This document shows, piece by piece, positions 8,400-16,513 of a stretch of 22,783 nt of DNA (positions are counted from its first letter, which is position 1; each line of letters starts with the position of its first letter). Origin of the DNA: a bacterium (lineage in GTDB: Bacteria > Patescibacteria > Microgenomatia > UBA1400 > UBA12108); NCBI GenBank assembly GCA_021788365.1, contig JAJYKS010000013.1, positions 1 through 22,783 of the forward strand. The letters are read 5' to 3'. A model generated the notes under the pieces. It did no database searches, had not been told where the DNA came from, and saw only the letters and a program-made list of their open reading frames with translations. Position numbers and translations under genes: made by a program.

Positions 8400-9408
8400 A
8401 GACGGCGTGTGTCTCCCGAGCAGTCCGCTCCCATGTAAATGTTTTTGCTCGCTCTGTTCCGCGAGCGGCAAGCGCGCTCCTCTTTGCGACAGAACCCAGT
8501 AGATCCCCCACTATTTCATCCATATTTTTTGCCGGATCGAAGTACGCGACGGCGTCGCCACCTACCTCGGGTAGACTGCCGCGGTCGCTCGTTGCCACGG
8601 GACAGCCGAAGCGCATGGCTTCGAGGATGGGTAGGCCGTACCCTTCGTACCAGCTGGGCTGCACGTAGAGTGTGGCGCGCATGTAAAAAACTGATAAGTG
8701 GTGCGAGGGCACAAAGCCGATTTCGTGAATCTTGTCTGTTTTGCCGGAGCGAGCGATGGCGGTAGCTACTGCGCGGTATTCAGGTATTGCCGGCTTGTCA
8801 CTAAACACTTTCCCCACCAGCACGAGGTGGAGTTTTGGGTCTTTTTGAGCGGCAAACATGTCTACCAAGCCGGGGACGTTTTTGTTCCAGTTCACGTCAC
8901 CAACGTAGAGGAGGTACCGATCTGGGAGTTGATATTTTTTGGCTATTTTTTGCGCTTGCTGGCCTGGCACTCGCTCGACTTCGTTTGGCCCGAGTGGTAC
9001 TACCGTCACCTGATCTTCGGGAACATGTAGATACTGAACTATGTCGGCTTTGGAGCTAACGGAATCTGTCACAATAGCTGCGGCATGGCGCGCACGTGCA
9101 CGCTGCAGCCGCCATTTGAGCCTCCCACGAATGCCAGCGGGAAAATGTTCGGGGAAGCGAAGCGGGATGAGGTCGTGGATGGTGAGCACGGTAGGGTGCA
9201 CAAAACGGATGGGAAGGGTGAGAAAAAATGGGTCAAAAAATGGGATATGTACGATGTCGGTGGCGGAGGAAACGGGCTTGTCATTTGCTACAACGGTATC
9301 TTCGGGATACGCCCGCTCTAGGGCTGCGGTAAGGAAACGAGTATAGACCCCGATCCCCCTTGTCCGAGAGCTTGTGTGAAAGGACTTCAGGGATATCGTG
9401 ATTTTCAT
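8368..9408 (-). CDS. GT4 family glycosyltransferase (GT-B fold)
   Basis: A 346-residue soluble glycosyltransferase and the first gene of operon A. The N-terminal domain has G-I-G-V-Y (18-22) and H-D-L-I-P (78-82), as in mannosyl- and glucosyltransferases of the GT4 family. The C-terminal domain has V-V-P-L-G (136-140), Y-V-G-D (168-171) and the nucleotide-sugar signature P-S-W-Y-E-G-Y-G-L-P-I-L-E (251-263), in which E255 and E263 are the EX7E pair, followed by G-S-L-P-E-V-G-G (277-284). Length is normal for the family. It would act on a lipid-linked acceptor at the cytoplasmic face. It is the only GT-B enzyme in the window. Divergent from the plus-strand gene, with only 39 bases between the starts. 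Confidence 0.92.
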   Translation of the reverse strand: MKITISLKSFHTSSRTRGIGVYTRFLTAALERAYPEDTVVANDKPVSSATDIVHIPFFDPFFLTLPIRFVHPTVLTIHDLIPLRFPEHFPAGIRGRLKWRLQRARARHAAAIVTDSVSSKADIVQYLHVPEDQVTVVPLGPNEVERVPGQQAQKIAKKYQLPDRYLLYVGDVNWNKNVPGLVDMFAAQKDPKLHLVLVGKVFSDKPAIPEYRAVATAIARSGKTDKIHEIGFVPSHHLSVFYMRATLYVQPSWYEGYGLPILEAMRFGCPVATSDRGSLPEVGGDAVAYFDPAKNMDEIVGDLLGSVAKRSALAARGTERAKTFTWERTARETHAVYEKILDASRR

Positions 9409-9416
9409 ATTTTTAT

Positions 9417-9425
9417 TTTATACCA
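9417..9425 (-). promoter_or_regulatory. Extended -10-like element before the GT4 gene (operon A)
   Basis: On the minus strand the sequence is TGGTATAAA, an extended -10 with TGn and TATAAA. The hexamer ends eight bases before the ATG at 9408, and the stretch between is only A and T with no Shine-Dalgarno match. This predicts a leaderless or nearly leaderless operon A transcript. No -35 is obvious, because that position falls within the start of the divergent gene. Confidence 0.5.
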
Positions 9426-9432
9426 TGTACCG

Positions 9433-9441
9433 TGTTAGGAT
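9433..9441 (+). promoter_or_regulatory. Extended -10-like element, overlapping an SD-like AGGA, before the plus-strand gene
   Basis: TGTTAGGAT fits an extended -10 (TGn plus TAGGAT, four of six) ending six bases before the ATG at 9448. The same bases contain AGGA (9437-9440) seven bases from the ATG, which could instead be a ribosome binding site with an upstream promoter such as the TATACC near 9419-9424. The sequence alone does not decide between these readings. Confidence 0.35.
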
Positions 9442-9447
9442 ATTTTT

Positions 9448-10779
9448 ATGCGCAGGTATTTGTGGCTTTTCTTACTTGTGTGGGGCGCGAGTACAATGAC
9501 CGTGAATTCGTGGAATGCACGGTCATTTGGTCTCCAAAATGCGACGGTAGCCGGGTTGGCGCAACACCGGACCTTTGCCCTCCGCGACCAAGTATTTCCG
9601 GGATTTAACCTGGTAGAGGGGGACGAAACGCTCCGCCATGGTTCCCTTGTCTACCCCATAAAGCAGCCTGGGCAAACCATCGTCGGTGCGCTTGTGTATG
9701 CGCCACTTTATGCGCTGCACATCACCTTTGCCAACCACTATGACTATGTCTCGAACGTCATAACAGCAGCGACCTCTGGCGTATTCATCGCCTGCGTGAG
9801 CGTGCTCCTAGCTATGCTTGCCGAGAGCGTGTGGGCAGGGCTCCTGTTTTTCTTTGCCACCATTGTTTGGCCATATGCGGGCGTATCCCACCACGACATC
9901 TATGCGCTGCTTCCACTCACCCTTGGCATCTACGCATTCTCCCGAGAGCGGTATGCACGTGCCGGCCTCTTTTTTGGCTTGATGTGGTTCTTTTCCATGC
10001 TCCCGCTCACCCTCCCAATTGTTGCAGGACTGGTTATTCTACGCATACATCGAACGTCGGCAGTGCAATACGGGATTGGATTCCTCGTGGGACTGGTGCC
10101 GACTATCCTCTACAACTGGATTCTGTTTGGCAATCCCCTGTTGTTTCCTAACTTGGCCGGCGGCGTTATTGATACCATTCCAAAATTCTCCTTGGCAAAT
10201 CTCCTCTCCCATCTCTACTACTATGTGGCTGCACCTGCTACATCTCTTATCTTTTTCTCGCCTGTACTCGTATTCGGATTTCTGGGACTCTTTTATCTAC
10301 CAAAGCGACTACGTACACTATCGCTTGCAGTTATCATCTTTCATATCCTGCACATTTCTAGCCAATGGACATACGGTGGCTACGAATATGGGCCGCGCTA
10401 CTTTCTCCCTCTTATCCCCTTTTTTGCTTTGGGAATTGGCACTTGGATGAAACTACGGCACCGCACCGTATCAACCATTTTGTTTGTAGTTGCGGCCATA
10501 TATTCTAGCTATGTAGCGATGGTTGGTGCACTCACGACGGTCATGTATCCGCTGCCGTATGCACCGGTGGACGGGCCCGCGACGTACGCGCCGTTTGTTG
10601 CGTGGGGAGAGATAGTATCGAGAAACTTGCCTACGTTCCGGTTGTGGCCAGTCGGCGTTATTCTTGTTGTAGCAGGCCTTGCTGTACGGTACCTTCGAAT
10701 ACGACCTTCCAGTTTGGTGCCTGAACCACGAAATCACGGTGCATATCACCCGGTAGCGTCGCGAAACCGTCGATCATGA
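9448..10779 (+). CDS. Polytopic membrane protein, GT-C-like, family not recognised
   Basis: The only plus-strand gene: 443 residues with about ten hydrophobic segments. After the first helix, an external loop carries G-D-E (58-60) and L-V-Y-P-I-K-Q-P-G (67-75), which resembles the Y-P-P-G loop of several GT39-related proteins. Later, G-G-Y-E-Y-G-P-R-Y-F-L-P (310-321) matches the Y-G-P-R-Y-L-L-P motif found in uncharacterised bacterial GT-C-like proteins. I infer a glycosyltransferase, but no catalytic residue can be assigned. The C-terminal 41 codons lie opposite the end of the GT39 gene on the other strand. The last 25 residues after R-Y-L-R-I-R look like a non-conserved extension, perhaps gained by loss of an earlier stop. 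Confidence 0.75.
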   Translation: MRRYLWLFLLVWGASTMTVNSWNARSFGLQNATVAGLAQHRTFALRDQVFPGFNLVEGDETLRHGSLVYPIKQPGQTIVGALVYAPLYALHITFANHYDYVSNVITAATSGVFIACVSVLLAMLAESVWAGLLFFFATIVWPYAGVSHHDIYALLPLTLGIYAFSRERYARAGLFFGLMWFFSMLPLTLPIVAGLVILRIHRTSAVQYGIGFLVGLVPTILYNWILFGNPLLFPNLAGGVIDTIPKFSLANLLSHLYYYVAAPATSLIFFSPVLVFGFLGLFYLPKRLRTLSLAVIIFHILHISSQWTYGGYEYGPRYFLPLIPFFALGIGTWMKLRHRTVSTILFVVAAIYSSYVAMVGALTTVMYPLPYAPVDGPATYAPFVAWGEIVSRNLPTFRLWPVGVILVVAGLAVRYLRIRPSSLVPEPRNHGAYHPVASRNRRS

Positions 10780-12298
10780 CGAGCTTTCCCGCATGTCTTG
10801 CAACCAGCTCAGTGGGTGATTGTAGCCCGCCAAACGACGTGAAGACATATTTGTCGAAACCGTCGACATGCACCCACCCTGTCGGATCTGTTTCTCGCTG
10901 TACGGGACCTTTTTGATATTTTGCCGGATCGTAGTGGGTGTAAAACAACACGTAGATGTATGGCTCGCCATAGGAGCTCGTCATATAAATATGACTTGCC
11001 GATTGATAGTGGCTACCCGCAAATGCCACTGCCTGTTTGTACCCATAGAGCCAGTCTGTTGAATACTTGACCGGATATTCCATCCACAACTTATAGGAAA
11101 AGTAGCCGATATCCCATACGACAAACATAATGGCGAGCGCCGCGGCAACACGTCGCGACCGAAACCATGGGACCAGCGCCCCGAAACCAACCGACTCTAT
11201 AAGGAGTAGTGCAGGGAGGAGGCCCAAGGCTCGCACCGACGAGGGCGCGTCCGTGGTTATCGCGGATGGGATGGGCGCCAAAAGGAGCCACGGCAAGAGC
11301 ACCTTTGCGACCATCGGCTTTTGTTTCTTTAGCGCGAAGAAGCCGGCGATAAGCAGCGGCAGCTCGAAAAGGTATAGAAGCCCAATACCCTGCACCGACC
11401 GTTCTGTGTTGGCGCTCCCCTTGAGGAAAAGAAATTCTGTAGAGAATGTCTCCACATAGTTCATAAAAAAGGTGTGCACGTAGTGGGTGTATTTGTTTTG
11501 GATGAGCGTTGAGACGCTATCGCCCAAAAACGGCAGCATGTACCCCCGAGACTCGGAGACGGAATCATAAAATCCTTTTTGGGTAGTGATCGCGACTGTC
11601 CCGAGACGCACCCGGCCGGCAGGATTTGCTAGTTCGAGCGCGATGGGAAGGGCTAGTAACACGCCTACCACACAGACTGCAATGGCCGTCTTTTTTGCTT
11701 TGCCTAATTTGATGACACCAAGAACCAGGTATGCCACTACCATGAGCGGCAGGAGGATCCGGACTGAATTGTAGGTGTAGGCGCCAAGGACCGCCGTACC
11801 CATGGCTGGCCATAAATACATGACATTTTTCTGGCTCCGCACCAGAAAGTACACCGACAAAATGATAAACAACATGGCAAGCCCAGCCTCGAAGCTGGCA
11901 CGGGAGAAAAGGACTCCCCACGGAGAGATGGCGAGCAAGCCGGCAGCAACTAGGCCATAGGAGCGCTTGCCTAAAAGCTCGGCGCCAAGAAAATAGAGCG
12001 CTACGACCGAAAGCAAACCTATTACGGCTGGCGTTACCCGCACGCCAAAGTCTGTCTCGCCAAACAAGGCGATACCAGGGATAGAGGCATAAATCATGCC
12101 GGGTAGTTTTTCTTCCCCAAAGGCCTTGAACGATAGCGGCATAAACTTGCCCCATTCGTCGCGACCGGTTTTGAGGATACTGTAGGCGTTGTAACCAATG
12201 CTAACCTCGTCCCAGTTGAGGGCTGGGGGGGACTGGGTGAGGCCGATAAAGCGGAAAAGTGCGGCAACGACAAGGATCAGGAGTAACCATTTTTTCAT
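10658..12298 (-). CDS. GT39/PMT-like polytopic glycosyltransferase, N-W-D-E subgroup
   Basis: A 546-residue membrane protein and the last gene of operon B. The N-terminal helix is followed by L-N-W-D-E-V-S-I-G-Y (27-36), with D30-E31 as the likely catalytic pair, then T-G-R-D-E-W-G (44-50). Both stretches are shared almost exactly with the gene at 17065-18726, so these are paralogs of a subgroup distinct from the genes at 816, 2251 and 20768. The C-terminal external domain has Y-G-E-P-Y-I-Y and D-P-A-K-Y-Q-K, also matched in the paralog. The expected role is transfer of a sugar from polyprenyl phosphate to a surface acceptor. The start is 22 bases after the DUF2142 gene. The final 41 codons overlap the plus-strand gene tail to tail. 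Confidence 0.88.
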   Translation of the reverse strand: MKKWLLLILVVAALFRFIGLTQSPPALNWDEVSIGYNAYSILKTGRDEWGKFMPLSFKAFGEEKLPGMIYASIPGIALFGETDFGVRVTPAVIGLLSVVALYFLGAELLGKRSYGLVAAGLLAISPWGVLFSRASFEAGLAMLFIILSVYFLVRSQKNVMYLWPAMGTAVLGAYTYNSVRILLPLMVVAYLVLGVIKLGKAKKTAIAVCVVGVLLALPIALELANPAGRVRLGTVAITTQKGFYDSVSESRGYMLPFLGDSVSTLIQNKYTHYVHTFFMNYVETFSTEFLFLKGSANTERSVQGIGLLYLFELPLLIAGFFALKKQKPMVAKVLLPWLLLAPIPSAITTDAPSSVRALGLLPALLLIESVGFGALVPWFRSRRVAAALAIMFVVWDIGYFSYKLWMEYPVKYSTDWLYGYKQAVAFAGSHYQSASHIYMTSSYGEPYIYVLFYTHYDPAKYQKGPVQRETDPTGWVHVDGFDKYVFTSFGGLQSPTELVARHAGKLVMIDGFATLPGDMHRDFVVQAPNWKVVFEGTVQQGLLQQE

Positions 12299-12320
12299 AC
12301 AGCCATTAGTCTACCCTATT

Positions 12321-14000
12321 TTAGCGAATACTGGGTACTAGATAACGTGGGGCGACGCCGGCTCCGGAGACATTGCCCACGTCCGCGCTAAATACCACAC
12401 AGACCGGGGCCGTGACCCACACGGGCCCGAACGCTTCCTCGTGAACCCCATTTGTTCCCAGTGTATCTTGTACATAGCCGGATAGAACCCGATTCGTACA
12501 ATCATGATCCGTAATCGTGTATGCGATGGGGGCGGAAGGCGGGGCGAGCGGATACCAATACAGTCCCACCAATTTGACTTTTTCTCCCGGGAAAGGAAGC
12601 GGGTACGGCACACCACGAACCAGCTTTGCCACTCCGGAGCCTGCCACCGGGACAACACGATCATTCTCGCCCCAAGCGCTCAGGTTGTAGTACCGATTCC
12701 AGAGGCTGCCCACCAAGCTTGCGAGGAAGATGGCGGCAAGAACCACAGCGATGACTTTGCCATACCGCTTTGCTTCCGCCAAAAGGAGCCCGGCAAAAGG
12801 GACTAGCAGTAAAAAGTAGCGTCCCTGAATGCCGCCGATTGCATTTGCCCCGACCGGTGTCCAGATGAGGTAGAGAGAATACGCGACGGCTACAACTGAG
12901 GCCAAAAGGAGCATGGCGAGGGCACCAAGGCGCTTCCCCGAGAGGACCTGTTTGCCCCGGTAGGCGGCAAGCAAATAACCAAACACAGCCGGGACGACAA
13001 AGTACCACCCCTCCCACAGCTTGTAATCCAACCAACCGAAGTTGCCCACAAGCCCCTCGTAGAAGGTGACGGCACTTCCGACAAACGTCACCCACAGCGC
13101 CGAGAGCACGTGGAGCGGGTGGGTAGCAGACGCGGCCAGCTGGAGACCTGGGTTTACCAGGGGTGAGAGCCCGGCATAATATGACGGGCGCAGTACCGGC
13201 AGGAGTGCGGCGAGCGCGAAAAATAGGTAGAGTGCGGCGCGGGCTCGATAGGCTTTTATCCCCGGCGCCATGACCTTCGGGGGGACAAGAAAGAATAGTC
13301 CCAAGAGTGGCAGGTACGCCGGCTTTACCATGACGAGGAGAATCAGGGAAAGCGCGAAGATCATGATTTGGCCAACAGGAGCGCGACCTCTCGATACCAA
13401 GAAACGAGTAAACAGGCCGTAGGCGATAGGGACCGTAGCAAGCTGCACGACGTCATAACTCACCGCCGAGGCCTGATGCAGTGTCATGGGGAGGAGGGCA
13501 AACAGGTACAACCACGACCTAAACTGGGCGGGGGTAAGCGAGATACCATAGATGAGCGCAGCTATGAAAATGGCTAGCCCGAAAAGGCGTGCCAAATAAA
13601 ATTCGACGAGGCGGCTGCCGGAGACCCGACCCAGGAGCATCCCTACCGCGTTTGGGATGTATCCGACAGGCGACCACGAGCACCAAGACGTCTCGTGTAC
13701 GCCTGGGTCGGCGGAGGGGTACCGATACCAGCCGAAGCTCGAGAGGAGGAATTTGACCGAAGGGGTATGAGCAATTTCGCCGGCTTTTAGCGCGTCCGGG
13801 AAGGTGGCGACGCTTGTTGGCAGCGGCAAATATATTTGTCCGGAAGAGTTGACGCGGCAACCAACAACTCCGCGTGAGAGCGCTTCTGCCTGATAGTAGT
13901 GCCTATTTTCGTCTGGTTTTTGGAACGGTGGCGGACCAAAGGTAAAGATGAGCCCAACGATTGCAGCACTAGCGAGTAGTATTTTTTCGAGTGTATTCAT
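12321..14000 (-). CDS. DUF2142 family polytopic membrane protein (putative GT-C glycosyltransferase)
   Basis: A 559-residue membrane protein from the ATG at 14000. After the first helix it has P-P-P-F-Q-K-P-D-E-N-R-H-Y-Y (23-36), the diagnostic DUF2142 motif, with D30-E31 where GT-C enzymes place their catalytic acidic residues. G-G-I-Q-G-R-Y-F-L-L in the late membrane region is also typical. The C-terminal 90 residues are polar and probably external. DUF2142 proteins occur in surface polysaccharide loci, but the reaction is not well established. The frame is open up to 14102, but the extra 34 residues are polar, rich in Trp and Cys, and lie within the previous gene, so I reject them. The start overlaps the PTPS-related gene by 32 bases. 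Local G+C is high (40 of 60 at 12901-12960). Confidence 0.86.
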   Translation of the reverse strand: MNTLEKILLASAAIVGLIFTFGPPPFQKPDENRHYYQAEALSRGVVGCRVNSSGQIYLPLPTSVATFPDALKAGEIAHTPSVKFLLSSFGWYRYPSADPGVHETSWCSWSPVGYIPNAVGMLLGRVSGSRLVEFYLARLFGLAIFIAALIYGISLTPAQFRSWLYLFALLPMTLHQASAVSYDVVQLATVPIAYGLFTRFLVSRGRAPVGQIMIFALSLILLVMVKPAYLPLLGLFFLVPPKVMAPGIKAYRARAALYLFFALAALLPVLRPSYYAGLSPLVNPGLQLAASATHPLHVLSALWVTFVGSAVTFYEGLVGNFGWLDYKLWEGWYFVVPAVFGYLLAAYRGKQVLSGKRLGALAMLLLASVVAVAYSLYLIWTPVGANAIGGIQGRYFLLLVPFAGLLLAEAKRYGKVIAVVLAAIFLASLVGSLWNRYYNLSAWGENDRVVPVAGSGVAKLVRGVPYPLPFPGEKVKLVGLYWYPLAPPSAPIAYTITDHDCTNRVLSGYVQDTLGTNGVHEEAFGPVWVTAPVCVVFSADVGNVSGAGVAPRYLVPSIR

Positions 14001-15663
14001 AGATTGCCATCCCGATGAGTACCGTGCCAGACAGAACTGACAGCCAATTGGCCATTGTCTCGAGTGGGGTGGATCCCACCCACACGTGATAGGTATGCTC
14101 ACCTTGCAACAAGTGAATCAGGATCTCACCGGTTGGTGTGGGGGCGAGGGTGAGCGGCTTCCCATCCACTGTTGCCTGCCAACTGGGAAAATAATTTTTG
14201 TAATAGATTGCCGTTGCGTGGTCGTTTTCGCCAAACGCCGTAAAGGTGAGCGACAATCCGGTATCGGTAGCGGTGTGGATTTGTGCCGCGCCCTGCTGCA
14301 TACCAAAGTATGGAGTCACGAGACGAGTGTTGTTCTCCGACTTCCAGCGGACAACGGGTGCCCAATACGGCACCACTTCGTCTCTGATACTCGTTGTCGT
14401 GCGATCGGCAAATAGTCGATTCTGCTCTGCAAAATCTGCCGGGGACAGTGTCCGAATGGGGTCGTGATAGTTGCGAGTGTTCACCAGCGCAAGCACGATA
14501 AAACACCCAGCAAAAAATATGGCTGCTCGTGGATATTGTTTGCGAACGTCGGTGAGAAAGTAGCCAGCCATCATGCTCGTTACAAACGCCATAACGGCGA
14601 GGAGCCGCCAGGGGAACTGCATAATCTGTAAGACTGGTACGAGGCGCCAGATGAATATGCCGGCAGGCACCATCATAAGTGTTACCAACGCTGCCGCAGC
14701 AATCCACATAGCCCGTATGCGTCGCGCACGGGCGGAAAACTTTTTCCACAAAAATACACTTGCAACTAGTGAGCCAAGTATTGCGGCAATGTTGGCGAAA
14801 CCAAGTTGGAAGGTGAAGCCGTCTTTATCGCACCCGGGCATGGAGTACCAGTAATCCCACTTGGAGTACACGAGCTGCCAGGGACAGACGAAGTGGTCGC
14901 TCCAAACAAATGTATAGTTGTGCGTGGCGTTTGAGAGAAGGAGACCTGATTCCCCTACCATGGGGACCCAAAAGAAGGCGGAAAGGGCTAGTGAAATGGC
15001 TATCGCCATGAGCGGTAGTTTTATTCGTTTTATGTTACGTACTACGACATATATCAGTGCTGCAGCTGCAAGTATCATGCCGAGGAAGTTATGGGCGAGG
15101 AGCGCCAAAGCAAGGGGTATTACGTAGTACCACCGAAACTTGCCCTCGTCCTGCAGGCGACGAAGCGACACCAGTACCCACGGAGCAAGGCCCAGTACCA
15201 TCGTTTCCCCGATATCCCCACGGACAAAAATATTCACGAGCTGATACGGTGTCACTAGGTACACGACTGCGGCAACGAGCGCGAGGAGCGACGATTTTTT
15301 CTTAAACATTTGATACATGCCGAGACCACCGAGCATGTAGAACGCGATAGCCACGATTTTGAGCGATGCAATCGGCGAAATGTGTGCGTACATGAGGAGC
15401 GCTGACAGGTAGTACGGCAGCGGATAGACAAAGGTAAAGAGCGGGATGCCGAAACCGTTGTCGAGATTTACCGCCCAGCGAACCGGAAATTGTCCTACCC
15501 GCAACATGGCAAACATCTCCGCCGTGCGTTGCACGTGCCACAGCCCATCGTGTGTTGCCATCATGCCACTTTTGGCCATCGCATGCAGTGACCAGGCAGC
15601 GAAACTTAGAATAAGAGCGTATGGCAAGAGGCGAGTGACATGGCGAGACAGATGGGCGCGCAT
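13969..15663 (-). CDS. PTPS-related (6-pyruvoyl-tetrahydropterin synthase-related domain) membrane protein, YfhO-like
   Basis: A 564-residue polytopic protein from the ATG at 15663. Its N-terminal external loop has T-H-D-G-L-W-H (37-43), then G-Q-F-P-V-R-W (57-63), N-G-F-G-I-P-L-F (69-76) and Y-P-L-P-Y-Y-L (80-86). This is the motif order of the so-called PTPS-related membrane family, which despite its name is a GT-C-like family and not a pterin enzyme. The C-terminal part contains Y-F-P-S-W-Q-A-T-V-D-G-K, similar to the external beta domain of YfhO-type proteins, and ends with one more helix. The frame is open to 15996, but that part is Arg/His-rich and lies entirely within the GT2 gene, so I start at 15663, five bases after that gene. 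A GGA sits in the end of the GT2 gene before the start. Confidence 0.85.
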   Translation of the reverse strand: MRAHLSRHVTRLLPYALILSFAAWSLHAMAKSGMMATHDGLWHVQRTAEMFAMLRVGQFPVRWAVNLDNGFGIPLFTFVYPLPYYLSALLMYAHISPIASLKIVAIAFYMLGGLGMYQMFKKKSSLLALVAAVVYLVTPYQLVNIFVRGDIGETMVLGLAPWVLVSLRRLQDEGKFRWYYVIPLALALLAHNFLGMILAAAALIYVVVRNIKRIKLPLMAIAISLALSAFFWVPMVGESGLLLSNATHNYTFVWSDHFVCPWQLVYSKWDYWYSMPGCDKDGFTFQLGFANIAAILGSLVASVFLWKKFSARARRIRAMWIAAAALVTLMMVPAGIFIWRLVPVLQIMQFPWRLLAVMAFVTSMMAGYFLTDVRKQYPRAAIFFAGCFIVLALVNTRNYHDPIRTLSPADFAEQNRLFADRTTTSIRDEVVPYWAPVVRWKSENNTRLVTPYFGMQQGAAQIHTATDTGLSLTFTAFGENDHATAIYYKNYFPSWQATVDGKPLTLAPTPTGEILIHLLQGEHTYHVWVGSTPLETMANWLSVLSGTVLIGMAIYEYTRKNTTR

Positions 15664-15668
15664 GTTTT

Positions 15669-16487
15669 TTAGTTCCAGTCGGAGGTAATATCGATACTCG
15701 TATTGGTCACTTTCTTCTCCCAGTATTTTATATACGAGCTTCGGATATGGATGCCGGAGTAGACGGCGAATACAAACCCGGGGAAGCCGTCCACATACCC
15801 ACGATGGCGAAGGTAAATTTCGACAAAACGAACAAAGGGCTTCCAGATGGTATATAGCAGGATTGTGGCGGTATCTATCCCGATATCCCCTTCTGTGAGC
15901 CAATCCGATGCCTGCAAGGTGGTGTAGCGGTTGCTGCGCCTCAAGTATCGCGCGAAGGTGGGGTCGGCGATGTGCAAGAGATCCTCTGCCAGCCACTGGG
16001 TACCGCCATCAACCGTCATGAGTTCGTGAATATTTGCCTGGGGCAACCTTGCCTTCCCCTTTTGGAAAAGGCGAATAACTGGATCTGGATACATGCCACC
16101 CTTGGTCATCCAACGGCCGAGGAAGTAGTTGCGGCGACGGAGATAGTACGCGGCAGGTTTGCCTGTTTGATCACCATCGACGATCCCCCGGATTTCTTTG
16201 CCGAGCATCGAGGAGACACGCTCGTCTGCGTCGAGCTGGAGGATCCAGGAACCGTGGCAGGCGTCTATCGCGTGTTGCTTGTTGATATGAAAATTGGTTC
16301 TGTTTTCCTCGACGATGACCGTGGCCCCGTAGCTCTTTGCGATCTCGACCGTTCTGTCGGAGGAAGTGCCGTCGACTATGACAATTTCGTCCGCGATATC
16401 CTTAATTGTTTCGAGGCACGCACCGAGGTTTTCCTCTTCGTTATAGACTGCAAGGGCCACAGAGAGCATAACCTTCTTTTGATCCAT
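15669..16487 (-). CDS. GT2 glycosyltransferase, WaaE/LPS-core type
   Basis: A 272-residue GT-A enzyme. Motifs are V-Y-N-E-E-E-N-L (14-21), V-D-G-T-S-S-D-R-T (38-46), the metal site L-D-A-D-E-R-V (85-91), M-Y-P-D-P-V-I-R-L-F (132-141) and I-H-E (153-155). This set is that of the KdtX/WaaE-like beta-glycosyltransferases that add a sugar to lipid-linked cores. The C terminus has an amphipathic or weakly hydrophobic region (about 205-250), as is common in this group. It lies in the middle of operon B, 26 bases after the soluble unknown gene, and that gap contains a -10-like site. It would act on the cytoplasmic side, making an acceptor for the membrane enzymes. Donor and acceptor are not readable from sequence. 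Confidence 0.9.
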   Translation of the reverse strand: MDQKKVMLSVALAVYNEEENLGACLETIKDIADEIVIVDGTSSDRTVEIAKSYGATVIVEENRTNFHINKQHAIDACHGSWILQLDADERVSSMLGKEIRGIVDGDQTGKPAAYYLRRRNYFLGRWMTKGGMYPDPVIRLFQKGKARLPQANIHELMTVDGGTQWLAEDLLHIADPTFARYLRRSNRYTTLQASDWLTEGDIGIDTATILLYTIWKPFVRFVEIYLRHRGYVDGFPGFVFAVYSGIHIRSSYIKYWEKKVTNTSIDITSDWN

Positions 16488-16494
16488 AGGTGAC

Positions 16495-16500
16495 AGTATA
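16495..16500 (-). promoter_or_regulatory. -10-like TATACT before the WaaE-type GT2 gene
   Basis: On the minus strand TATACT (five of six to TATAAT) ends seven bases before the ATG at 16487, in the 26-base gap after the unknown gene. If used, the transcript would start at the ATG. There is no Shine-Dalgarno match between them. This would be an internal promoter of operon B. Confidence 0.4.
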
Positions 16501-16513
16501 GCTTACTTTATAT

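Noticed and set aside
10640..10850. Intrinsic terminator between the convergent genes
   Set aside because: No GC-rich hairpin followed by a T run is visible on either strand.
14001..14102. 34-residue N-terminal extension of the DUF2142 protein
   Set aside because: Polar, Trp/Cys-rich sequence inside the previous gene; the ATG at 14000 gives the normal family N terminus.
14126..14749. 207-residue open frame on the minus strand
   Set aside because: Shadow of the PTPS-related gene, with many Arg, Ser and Cys residues and no hydrophobic pattern or domain.
15664..15996. 111-residue N-terminal extension of the PTPS-related protein
   Set aside because: It lies wholly inside the GT2 gene in another frame, is rich in Arg and His, and has no family match. 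The ATG at 15663 starts just before the first helix.
15972..16493. 173-residue open frame on the plus strand
   Set aside because: Antisense to the WaaE-type GT2 gene, whose catalytic motifs are clearly conserved.
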